DNA of 32,451 nt from an uncultured Subdoligranulum sp. (GTDB taxonomy: Bacteria; Bacillota; Clostridia; Oscillospirales; Ruminococcaceae): the NCBI GenBank assembly GCA_904374465.1, contig CAJFFY010000038.1, positions 1 through 32,451 of the forward strand, in the 5' to 3' direction. Made by a program: the position numbers and the translations under genes. The notes under the pieces are model-generated. The model searched no databases. It worked only from the letters and a program-made list of their open reading frames with translations, and was not told the origin of the DNA. Positions 13,774 to 21,040 of this stretch are shown here, piece by piece (the stretch's first letter is position 1; every line of letters begins with the position of its first letter).

Positions 13774-15395
13774 TGGGGGTCCTCCTCGGTAACATGGTAG
13801 GGGCGGGGCGGTTTGTCCCGCAGGGTCAGGGTATAGCACCGGGCGTCGTCCCGGGTACCGGCCGGGGTGTAGCCCAGCGATTCGTACAGGTGGGCCACCG
13901 GGGCGTTCTTGGCCGTGGGCCGGTAGAGGGCTTCCAGCCGGGTATGGCCGGCGGCGGCCAGGTCCGTCTCGATGCGGTCGAGAATAAAGTTTTCGATCTG
14001 TTTGCCCATGATGCGGCAGCTCATGAGGAAATCACACACCACCGGCACCGGGCCGTCGGTGTCCACAATGGCCGCCGCCACGATGCCGTACCGGCCGAAC
14101 CGGTCGGCCGCCTGGTACAGGTAGACCGGCCAGCCTTTGGCCAGCAGGGCGTCCAGCTCCTGCCGGGTATAGCGGTGGGTGGTCAGGTTGAACTGGTTGG
14201 TCTTTTGCAGCATCTGGAAAAGGCGGTCCCGGGCGGCGTCCCCGGCCGGGTCCACCCGGGTGAGCCGGATGTCGAGACTTTGCAAAAATTCGTCGTAGGA
14301 GAGCGTCTTTTCCAGCTCGGCCCGGGCGTGGTTTTCCCGGTACTGGGCGGTTTTGGCGCGGTCCTCGTCGGTGGTGCGCGCCGGGCGGAACCACTGGTCA
14401 TAGAGGACGGCCATCCAGCCGGGCAGCAGCTCCACCCGGTCGGGGAAGTCCGGCACCGTCACCTGGGGCAGCTGGGCCGCCACGGCGGCCCGCTCGGTGG
14501 GGGAATCGTCCACAAAGACGAAGGAATCCAGCCCCAGGTTCAGTTCGTTTGCCAGTTCCCGCAGGTTGTCGGCCTTGGGCGCCCAGTTGATCCGCCGGGC
14601 GGCAAAGTCCGCCTCCTGCAGGACCATATAGGGGTTGTGGCGGATGGCCTCCAGGGCGTCCGCCTCGTTGTTTTTGGAGCAGAGCACCAGCAGCACCCCC
14701 TGGCGCTGCATGGCCAGGGCCGCCCGCTGTACGTCGCGGTAGGCCGCGCCGGCGTGGTCCTCCGACAGGGTGATGCCCTGGGGGCCCGCCTCGCCCACAA
14801 TGCCGCCCCACAGCGTGTTGTCCAGATCCAGGGCCAGCACCTTTTTGGGGGTGCGGTTCAGGGCGGTGAGGGCGGCTTCCACCGCATCGGCGGCCAGGCG
14901 GTTGCCCTCCAGGCTGAAGGGAATCTTGCCGCTGTACCACATCTGGTCGGAGTAGGGATCCTTGCCCTTGGCCAGCGCCGCGGCCAGCGGAATGCGGTGG
15001 ACGTTGCGGTGGGCGGTGCACAGGGCTTCCAGCGCCTGCAGGTAGCAGGCGTCCAGATGCTCCCGGGTGAAATCGTCGGTGGGGGCCAGCGCCGCCGTGC
15101 GGTGCCAGACGTCCGACACGCCGTACTGGATGCCGGGGCGCAGCGCCTGGGTCAGCCCCGCAAACAGCGCTTCGATCTCGGCTCTGGCGTCGGCCTCGCC
15201 GCGGCCCGCGGTGAGCTCGTCCAGGTCGGGCAGCAGAAAAACCGTGTCCGCCCCGGCGGTGTACAGGCTGTCGCCGGGGTTGAGCAGCCGGCCCAGCGGG
15301 TTGCCGTAGCCCTCGGCCGGGCAGACGTCGTGGTGCTGGCCCACCAGCCGCACCACAAAGTCCAGGTTCACGTTGGAAAGGATGGCAAGTTTCAC
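13770..15395 (-). CDS. FkbH-type HAD-IIIC phosphatase with C-terminal GNAT
   Basis: 541-aa multidomain protein. The N-terminal ~180 residues resemble the SGNH-like domain seen in long FkbH homologues. The HAD-IIIC domain starts at VLALDLDNTLWGG (nucleophile D190, then D192), with CSKNNEAD near 240 and FVDDSPTERAAV near 300. The C-terminal ~150 residues form a GNAT-like domain with QKTNQFNLTTHRY and MSCRIMGKQIEN, typical of FkbH proteins. Family members make glyceryl-S-ACP from 1,3-bisphosphoglycerate. The start is GTG at 15395, overlapping the pseF stop (GTGA). The carrier protein follows with a 4-nt overlap. The acyl group made here is inferred, not shown. Confidence 0.85.
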   Translation of the reverse strand: MKLAILSNVNLDFVVRLVGQHHDVCPAEGYGNPLGRLLNPGDSLYTAGADTVFLLPDLDELTAGRGEADARAEIEALFAGLTQALRPGIQYGVSDVWHRTAALAPTDDFTREHLDACYLQALEALCTAHRNVHRIPLAAALAKGKDPYSDQMWYSGKIPFSLEGNRLAADAVEAALTALNRTPKKVLALDLDNTLWGGIVGEAGPQGITLSEDHAGAAYRDVQRAALAMQRQGVLLVLCSKNNEADALEAIRHNPYMVLQEADFAARRINWAPKADNLRELANELNLGLDSFVFVDDSPTERAAVAAQLPQVTVPDFPDRVELLPGWMAVLYDQWFRPARTTDEDRAKTAQYRENHARAELEKTLSYDEFLQSLDIRLTRVDPAGDAARDRLFQMLQKTNQFNLTTHRYTRQELDALLAKGWPVYLYQAADRFGRYGIVAAAIVDTDGPVPVVCDFLMSCRIMGKQIENFILDRIETDLAAAGHTRLEALYRPTAKNAPVAHLYESLGYTPAGTRDDARCYTLTLRDKPPRPYHVTEEDPQ

Positions 15396-16096
15396 TGGGC
15401 GGCTCCTTCCCGCCCGGTCATCAGGCGGTATTTCATTTCGGCCAGGGCCCAGTCGGACAGGTTGTCGATGTCCTGGACCTCCTGCTCGGGCAGCACCAGC
15501 GGCACCGTGTGGGGGGTGACCAGACTGTGGCACCGACGGAAGGAATCGGTGCGGCAGAAATAGAACTGGCCGCAGTCATGGTAGACCGGTTCCAGGTCCT
15601 GGCTGCGGGTGTTGGCGTACTGGGGATACTGGTAGCAGAGCGACCCTTCCCGCAGCACCAGCCCCCGCTGGGGCGGAAAGCTGAAGGACACCACCGGCAT
15701 GACGCTCTCGCCGCCCGAGGTTTCCAGCGTGTTCAGCGCGTTGCGCAGTTTTTCCGCCGTCACAAAGGGGGCCGTGGGGTACAGGCAGGCCAGCGTATCA
15801 AACCGGCGGCCCAGCGCTTCGTACCGGTCCAGCACCTCGGAAAGCACGTCGGCGGTGGTGGCAAAATCGTTGCTGGTGGCTTCGCTGCGCAAAAAGGGCA
15901 CCGCCGCGCCGTACTGCCGGGCAATGGCGGCGATCTCCTCGTCGTCGGTGGAGACCATGACCTCCTCAAACAGGCCGCTTTGCAGTGCGGCCTCGATGCT
16001 GTAGGCAAGAATCGGTTTGCCGCAGAAGGGGCGGATGTTCTTGCGGGGAATCCGCTTGGAACCGCCCCGGGCGGTGATGATGGCAATGCAGGACAT
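15392..16096 (-). CDS. pseF: Pseudaminic acid cytidylyltransferase (PseF)
   Basis: 234-aa nucleotidyltransferase that activates pseudaminic acid with CTP. The N-terminal nucleotide-binding motif AIITARGGSKRIPRKN and the metal-associated VSTDDEEIA segment mark a CMP-sugar synthetase. SFPPQRGLVLREG and DCGQFYFC favour PseF over NeuA. ATG at 16096 is chosen. A TTG at 16102 sits closer to the AAAGGAGGG and would add two residues. The frame ends in a 4-nt overlap with the FkbH-like gene. Confidence 0.9.
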   Translation of the reverse strand: MSCIAIITARGGSKRIPRKNIRPFCGKPILAYSIEAALQSGLFEEVMVSTDDEEIAAIARQYGAAVPFLRSEATSNDFATTADVLSEVLDRYEALGRRFDTLACLYPTAPFVTAEKLRNALNTLETSGGESVMPVVSFSFPPQRGLVLREGSLCYQYPQYANTRSQDLEPVYHDCGQFYFCRTDSFRRCHSLVTPHTVPLVLPEQEVQDIDNLSDWALAEMKYRLMTGREGAAQ

Positions 16097-16127
16097 GGGC
16101 AAAGGGCCCTCCTTTGTATGGCAAAAT

Positions 16128-16153
16128 CCCGGGGGAGCCGCGCTCCCGGCGGG
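16128..16153 (-). terminator. Hairpin in the only gap of the pse operon
   Basis: GGGAGC (16133-16138) pairs with GCTCCC (16142-16147) over a 3-nt loop, with an outer CCC/GGG pairing. On the minus strand ATTTT follows. It lies in the 57-bp space between the GT2 gene and pseF and may act as an attenuator or processing site; readthrough must occur to express the rest of the operon. Confidence 0.4.
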
Positions 16154-17272
16154 TTATGGCTGGGTGGAAATGTGCAGCAGCTTCTTGACGGTGCGGCAGC
16201 CCTTGTCCCATAGCCGGGCGCGGGCTTCGGCCCGGCGCTGTTTTTGGGCGGCGGCGTCCCGGTCGCGCACCCATTGGCGGGTGTGGTAGACCTGGCGGGC
16301 GTTTTCGGCCCGCTGGGCTTCCGGCACCAGGTGACAGTAATAGCGGTTTTGCTGCCAGTGAGGGAAGGCCGCGTCCACCTCGGCCACCAGGGCGTCGATG
16401 GTGTCAAAGGGGATCTCGTCGTAGCTGCGCAGGTAGGTCTGCACGGTATTGACGCAGTACCGCCAGCCGTACAGGTATTCCCAGGCGTCGTGGTAGCGGT
16501 CCCGCAGCCCCAGTTCGTCGGCCTTTTGCAGGGTGGCCCGCTCCATCGTCATCCGGTCCCGGATGTAGGGCTGGTTGCGCTTGTGGGTGGTGGAAGCCGC
16601 CACCTGCCGGTACAGGTACCCCACCCGGGGCACGAAGGCTGCCCGCTGCAGATACACCTTGGCGATGGGACCCCAGTAGTTGTCCTCATACCGGACGTCG
16701 GCGGGGAACCACAGGTCGTGGTCGGTGAGCAGGCTTTTGCGCCACAGCCCGCAGACCAGCCCGCCGATGGGGCAGCAGATCAGGTCCATCCGCCCCTCGT
16801 CGGTCAGGTCCTGGCCGTTCCAGCGCAGCAACCAGTCGTCCCAGCGGATCAGCGGCGTCAGCGCCGCGGGGTCCACCGTGCCGGGGTGGGCGTCGTGGGG
16901 CACCGCCGCGTACTGCAAAAAGGCCACGTCGGCCCCTGTCTGCTGCACCCGGTCGTACAGGGTCTTATAAAAATCCGGTGTGACAAAGTCGTCGCTGTCG
17001 ATCCAGCCCACCCAATCGGCTTTCGCCTGGCGCAGACCGACATTGCGCGCGCCGCCCTGCTTGTGGTTTTCGGCGCTGGCGATGACCCGCATCCGGTCGG
17101 GGTAGCGGGCTTCGTAGTCTTGCAGCACGGCCAGGCTGTTGTCGGTGGAAGCGTCGTCCACAAAGATCAGTTCCATCGGCTGCAGCGTCTGGGCCAGCAG
17201 GCTCTCGATACAGTCGGGCAGGTAGGGGGCTACGTTGTACACCGGCACCACCACGGTGACCAGCGGTTTCAT
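16154..17272 (-). CDS. Family 2 glycosyltransferase
   Basis: 372-aa inverting GT-A glycosyltransferase. The N-terminal motif is VTVVVPVYNVAPYLPDC (5-21). FVDDASTDNS (38-47) binds the nucleotide, and WIDSDDF (90-96) supplies the DxD-type metal site. The C-terminal ~150 residues are rich in Tyr, Trp and Arg and end in a basic segment, perhaps for membrane or acceptor contact. There is no membrane helix. ATG at 17272 overlaps the pseC stop (ATGA). It could transfer pseudaminic acid or another sugar of the same glycan; GT2 enzymes normally use UDP- or GDP-sugars, so an ordinary hexose is as likely. Confidence 0.85.
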   Translation of the reverse strand: MKPLVTVVVPVYNVAPYLPDCIESLLAQTLQPMELIFVDDASTDNSLAVLQDYEARYPDRMRVIASAENHKQGGARNVGLRQAKADWVGWIDSDDFVTPDFYKTLYDRVQQTGADVAFLQYAAVPHDAHPGTVDPAALTPLIRWDDWLLRWNGQDLTDEGRMDLICCPIGGLVCGLWRKSLLTDHDLWFPADVRYEDNYWGPIAKVYLQRAAFVPRVGYLYRQVAASTTHKRNQPYIRDRMTMERATLQKADELGLRDRYHDAWEYLYGWRYCVNTVQTYLRSYDEIPFDTIDALVAEVDAAFPHWQQNRYYCHLVPEAQRAENARQVYHTRQWVRDRDAAAQKQRRAEARARLWDKGCRTVKKLLHISTQP

Positions 17273-18465
17273 TTGCGGTAGGCCTCCACGACCTTCTTGA
17301 CGGCGTGGATGGTATCCTCCACATCCTGGTCGGTCATCTTGGGGTAGAGCGGGATGCTCATGATGCCTTTATAGATCTCCTCGGCCACCGGGCACAGGCC
17401 CTTCTCGTAGCCCAGGGAGCGGTAGTAGGGGAACCAGTACACCGGCACATAGTGGATCTGGCACTGGACGTTCTCGGCACTCATGGCGTCAAAGAACTGG
17501 CGGCGGGTGCAGGTGAGCTTGTCCAGCGCCAGCCGGATGATATACAGGTGACGGCAGGTGTCCGACTCAGGGATTTCCTGCTGCAAAATCAGTTCCGGCA
17601 TGTTGCCAAAGGCCTTGTTGTAGGTAGCCACGATCTGTTTGCGGCGGGCGGCAAAATGTTCCACCTTGTGCAGCTGGCTCACCAGCAGTGCGGCCTGGAA
17701 GTCGGTCATGCGGTAGTTGTAGCCCAGACTGATCTGCTCATAGCACCAGGGGCCCTCGTGGGGGGCGTCCAGCATCTGGGCCTCGTCGTGGGTGATGCCG
17801 TGGGTGTGGGCCAGCACCAGTTTGCGGTAGAGCGCTTCGTCATTGGTGGTGACGGCGCCGCCCTCGCCGCCCGTGATGGTCTTGACCGGGTGGAAGCTGA
17901 AGCAGGTCAGGTCGGCCAGGCTGCCCACCTGCTGGCCCTTGTACTTGGTGGCGATGGCGTGGGCCGCGTCCTCGATGAAGATGAGGCCGAACTCGTCGCA
18001 GAGGGCTCTTAGCTCGTCATGGCGCACCGCCTGGCCGGTGAAGTCCACCGCCACGATGGCCTTGGTTTTTTCGGTGATATGGGCGCGGACGCTGTCCGGG
18101 TCGATGTTGTAGGTATGGGGGTCCACGTCGGCAAAGACCGGCCGGGCCCCGCAGTAGAGGGCGCAGTTGGCCGACGCCGCAAAGGTCAGCGGGGTGGTGA
18201 TGACCTCGTCCCCGGGGCCGATGCCCGCCGCGATGCAGGCGCAGTGCAGCGCCGCCGTCCCGTTGGAGACCGCCACCGCGTATTTGGCGCCGGTGTAGCG
18301 GGCCAGTTCCTGCTCGAACTCGTCCACCTTGGGCCCGCAGGTGATGTAGTCGCTGCGCAGCACTTCCTCCACGGCGCGGATGTCGTCCTCGCCGATCCAC
18401 TGGCGGCCGTAGTAAATCTTGCCCCCGCGCACGGGGTAACCGCCTTCGATGGCCAGTCGTTCCAT
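17269..18465 (-). CDS. pseC: UDP-4-amino-4,6-dideoxy-N-acetyl-beta-L-altrosamine transaminase (PseC)
   Basis: 398-aa DegT/DnrJ/EryC1 PLP aminotransferase, the second step of the pseudaminic acid pathway. Landmarks are YYGRQWIGEDDI near the N-terminus, SNGTAALHCA (68-77), EDAAHA (165-170) and the PLP lysine K195 in SFHPVKTITGGEGG. ATG at 18465 follows GGAGGATATACAGTT; the open frame upstream runs through the promoter and is not coding. It is the first gene of the operon. The expected partner PseB, the 4,6-dehydratase/epimerase that makes its substrate, is absent from the window. Confidence 0.92.
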   Translation of the reverse strand: MERLAIEGGYPVRGGKIYYGRQWIGEDDIRAVEEVLRSDYITCGPKVDEFEQELARYTGAKYAVAVSNGTAALHCACIAAGIGPGDEVITTPLTFAASANCALYCGARPVFADVDPHTYNIDPDSVRAHITEKTKAIVAVDFTGQAVRHDELRALCDEFGLIFIEDAAHAIATKYKGQQVGSLADLTCFSFHPVKTITGGEGGAVTTNDEALYRKLVLAHTHGITHDEAQMLDAPHEGPWCYEQISLGYNYRMTDFQAALLVSQLHKVEHFAARRKQIVATYNKAFGNMPELILQQEIPESDTCRHLYIIRLALDKLTCTRRQFFDAMSAENVQCQIHYVPVYWFPYYRSLGYEKGLCPVAEEIYKGIMSIPLYPKMTDQDVEDTIHAVKKVVEAYRK

Positions 18466-18522
18466 AACTGTATATCCTCCGTTATTCTCTGTTGAGATGA
18501 GATGGTTTTGGGTGTTGACGGT

Positions 18523-18551
18523 ATTATACCACATCTTTATAAAATAGACAA
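18523..18551 (-). promoter_or_regulatory. Promoter of the pse operon
   Basis: On the minus strand TTGTCT (18546-18551) and a perfect TATAAT (18523-18528) are 17 bp apart, ahead of pseC. The leader to the pseC ATG is about 50 nt. Confidence 0.85.
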
Positions 18552-18650
18552 TTTTAAAACGCCCTGCCCGGCGGGCTGGTAATTTGCCGGGCAATGGAGT
18601 ACAATTAAAACCGCAACCATCCATTTTTTGCCAAAAGGAGAGCATCGCCT

Positions 18651-19022
18651 ATGAAACGCATCGTCACCGACAAAGCCCCCGCCGCCCTGGGCCCCTATGT
18701 CCAGGCTGTGGATACCGGGTCGGCCGTCTATTGCAGCGGCCAGCTGGGCCTGGACCCCGTCACCAACACCCTGGCCGAGGGCGTCGCCGCCCAGACCCGC
18801 CAGTCCCTGGCAAACCTGGCCGCCGTGCTGGGCGAGGCCGGCCTGAGCCTGGCCGATGTGGTCAAGACCACCGTCTTTGTGCAGGACCTGGCCGATTTCG
18901 GCACCGTCAATGAAGTCTACGCCGAAATGTTCGGCGAGACCTTCCCCGCCCGCAGCTGCGTGCAGATCGCCGCCCTGCCCAAGGGAGCCCTCGTGGAAAT
19001 CGAGTGCATCGCCGCAAGATGA
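18651..19022 (+). CDS. ridA: RidA family enamine/imine deaminase
   Basis: 123-aa RidA/YjgF protein that hydrolyses reactive 2-aminoacrylate and related imines formed by PLP enzymes. GPY (14-16), CSGQLGLDP (28-36), the substrate-binding arginine in ARSCVQIAALPKGALVEIE (R101) and E117 match the catalytic RidA subgroup. Length is normal. ATG at 18651 follows AAAAGGAGAG. A TACAAT at 18600-18605 may be its -10. It diverges from the pse operon; its 3' end meets the composite repeat/terminator at 19037-19156. Confidence 0.92.
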   Translation: MKRIVTDKAPAALGPYVQAVDTGSAVYCSGQLGLDPVTNTLAEGVAAQTRQSLANLAAVLGEAGLSLADVVKTTVFVQDLADFGTVNEVYAEMFGETFPARSCVQIAALPKGALVEIECIAAR

Positions 19023-19036
19023 GCATGTGACGGGGT

Positions 19037-19156
19037 GTTCTTTTCTTGCAAGAAAAGAACCAAAAGAACTCTCAACAAAAATCTCCCGTGGGGGCGGGCC
19101 CCCGCGGGAGATTTTTCTTTGGAATTTCTTCGGTTCCTTCTTTGCAAAGAAGGAAC
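19037..19156. repeat. Composite element: two palindromes flanking a terminator hairpin
   Basis: The left palindrome (19037-19060, core TTTTCTTGCAAGAAAA) has the inward tail CAAAAGAACTCTC. The right palindrome (19133-19156, core TTCTTTGCAAAGAA) has the inward tail GGAATTTCTTCG. The outer flanks are also inverted (GGGTGTTC / GAACACCC). The arrangement is the mirror image of 10400-10521, with a different internal hairpin. Confidence 0.8.
19077..19116. terminator. Bidirectional terminator downstream of ridA
   Basis: An 18-bp stem, AAAAATCTCCCGTGGGGG (19077-19094) with its complement at 19099-19116 (one G-T pair), has a 4-nt loop and is flanked by A5 and T5. Confidence 0.9.
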
Positions 19157-19222
19157 ACCCGGTCAAATGTGAAATTTACGGGTGGGTCCGGGGGTGGATT
19201 TTTCAACCCTTGCCAAATGTGC

Positions 19223-19228
19223 TATAAT
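19223..19228 (+). promoter_or_regulatory. -10 element of the rnz operon promoter
   Basis: A perfect TATAAT at 19223-19228 lies about 45 bp before the rnz start. The expected -35 position (TTTTCA, 19200-19205) is only a partial match. Confidence 0.55.
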
Positions 19229-19272
19229 GTACTCTGTAAATTGGGGTACTGTTGGGAAAGGGGGATTCTGCC

Positions 19273-20172
19273 ATGCTGACCGTCACGCTGCTGGGCACCG
19301 GCGGCACCCAGCCGCTGCCCCACCGGGCGCTGGCAGCCCTGGCCGTCACGGTGGCCGGGCAGACCGTGCTGCTGGACTGCGGCGAGGGCACCCAGACCGC
19401 TTTGCGGCGGTGGGGCGTCAGCGCATACCGCATCGGCCAGGTGCTGCTCACCCACTACCACGGGGACCACATCCTGGGCCTGCCCGGGCTGCTGCAGACC
19501 CTTTCCAGCCTGGGCCGCACCGCCCCCCTCACCGTCACCGGCCCGGCGGGGCTGGACGCCGTGGCGGGGCCCATCATGGCGCTGGCCGGGCCTTTGCCCT
19601 TTGCGGTGCACTGGCAGGAAGCCTGCGCCCCCTTTGCGGCGGGCCCCCTGACCGTGACGCCCTTTCCGCTGGAACACCGGGTGCCCTGCTGCGGCTATGC
19701 TTTGCATCTGCCCCGGGCCGGACGGTTTGATCCGGAACGGGCAAAGGCCGCGGGCATCCCGGTGGCGCTGTGGCGGCGGCTGCAGGCGGGGGAACCGGTG
19801 GACGGCTTCACCCCCGACCAGGTATTGGGCCCGGCCCGGCGGGGACTGACGGTGGTTTACGCCACCGATACCCGCCCCTGCCCGGCGGTGGAACAGGCTG
19901 CCCGGGGGGCGGACCTGCTCTGTATGGACGCCACCTATGCCGACGACGCCGACCTGGACAAGGCAAAACTGTACGGCCACGCCACCTGCCGGGAAACCGG
20001 CGCCCTGGCGGCCGCCGCCGGGGTGCGGCGGCTCTGGCTGACCCACTACTCCGCCGCCGTGACTGACCTGGCCCCCGGGCTGGCGGCCGCGCAGGCGGTT
20101 TACCCCGACGCCGTGGCCGGCACCGACGGGCTGCGGCTGGAACTGGATTTTGACAAAGAGGAAACCCTGTGA
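19273..20172 (+). CDS. rnz: Ribonuclease Z
   Basis: 299-aa metallo-beta-lactamase-fold endonuclease that trims the 3' trailer of tRNA precursors lacking encoded CCA. LLGTGGTQP (6-14), DCGEGTQTAL (35-44) and the zinc motif THYHGDH (H61, H63, D65, H66) are typical. The later ATDTRP, the LYGHATCRE segment and LTHYS supply the remaining ligands. ATG at 19273 follows AAAGGGGG. It heads a plus-strand run; the next gene overlaps it by 4 nt (GTGA). Confidence 0.92.
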   Translation: MLTVTLLGTGGTQPLPHRALAALAVTVAGQTVLLDCGEGTQTALRRWGVSAYRIGQVLLTHYHGDHILGLPGLLQTLSSLGRTAPLTVTGPAGLDAVAGPIMALAGPLPFAVHWQEACAPFAAGPLTVTPFPLEHRVPCCGYALHLPRAGRFDPERAKAAGIPVALWRRLQAGEPVDGFTPDQVLGPARRGLTVVYATDTRPCPAVEQAARGADLLCMDATYADDADLDKAKLYGHATCRETGALAAAAGVRRLWLTHYSAAVTDLAPGLAAAQAVYPDAVAGTDGLRLELDFDKEETL

Positions 20173-20519
20173 CATTTTTACAAAAACACCGCCGGGACCT
20201 GCTGTTCACCCTGGCGCTGCTGGTGCTGGCCGGGGGGATCTACCTGGCCACCCACACCGGCAAGGCGGGCACCGTGGCCGTGCTGCAGTACGGTGACCCC
20301 CAGCAGGAGCAGCGCATCGACCTGACCAAGGACGCCCGGTACGACATCGATACCGGGACCTATACCATCCATCTGCAGGTGCGGGACGGGGGCATCGCCT
20401 TTGTGGACAGCCCCTGCCCCGACCACCTGTGCGAGGGCTTCGGCGTATTGCGCAATGCGGGCGACTGGGCCGCCTGCCTGCCCGCCAAGGCCAGCCTGAC
20501 CATCCAAGAAAGCCCCTGA
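20169..20519 (+). CDS. NusG domain II-containing small membrane-anchored protein
   Basis: 116-aa protein with an N-terminal membrane helix (residues 11-27) and an outside domain. That domain ends in the NusG-II signature SPCPDHLCEGFG followed by CLPAK; cysteines are C83, C88 and C103. Such proteins are common in Firmicutes but their role is not known. Start GTG 20169 overlaps the rnz stop, indicating translational coupling. A short gap separates it from the GNAT gene. Confidence 0.8.
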   Translation: MTFLQKHRRDLLFTLALLVLAGGIYLATHTGKAGTVAVLQYGDPQQEQRIDLTKDARYDIDTGTYTIHLQVRDGGIAFVDSPCPDHLCEGFGVLRNAGDWAACLPAKASLTIQESP

Positions 20520-20535
20520 ACAAAGGAGTTTGCCT

Positions 20536-21036
20536 ATGAATCCTACCTTCAAACAAGTGACCAAGACCCGCTATGTGGAGCTGGTCAGCGAGCTGGCCAA
20601 GGAAATCTTTGTGCAGCACTACACCAAGCTGACCCCCAAGGTGGCCGCCGCCCTGGCCGACAGATACCAGAGCGACGTGCTGACCGACGACGAAATCCAC
20701 AGTGGACACATCAACTATTTCCTCATCTACCTGGGCAGCGAGCCGGTGGGCTATTTTGCCCTGGACCTGGGCCCCGCCGGGGCGCTGTGCCTGTCGCGGC
20801 TGTTTTTGAAAGAGAAGGCCCGGGGCCAGGGCATCGGCCGCACCGCCGTGGCCTACGCCCAGAAACTGGCCGAGGGCGACGGCCGCAGCCGCCTGTACCT
20901 GAAGGTATGGGCCCGCGACCTGAAAGCCGAGATGTTCTGCAAAAAATGCCGGTTCCGCAAGGCAGAGACCGTGCCCATGGAAGTGCTGCCCGGCGTGACG
21001 CTGGACATTACCACCTGGGAAAAACTTTGGAGATGA
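20536..21036 (+). CDS. GNAT family N-acetyltransferase
   Basis: 166-aa acetyltransferase with the acetyl-CoA loop KARGQGIGRTAV and a preceding LSRLFLKE strand, as in single-domain GNAT proteins. The N-terminal part resembles stress-type GNATs that act on small molecules or protein N-termini. The substrate is not predictable. ATG at 20536 lies 7 nt after AAAGGAG; a TTG at 20530 is less likely. The stop is 4 nt before sbcD. Confidence 0.85.
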   Translation: MNPTFKQVTKTRYVELVSELAKEIFVQHYTKLTPKVAAALADRYQSDVLTDDEIHSGHINYFLIYLGSEPVGYFALDLGPAGALCLSRLFLKEKARGQGIGRTAVAYAQKLAEGDGRSRLYLKVWARDLKAEMFCKKCRFRKAETVPMEVLPGVTLDITTWEKLWR

Positions 21037-21040
21037 CCGC

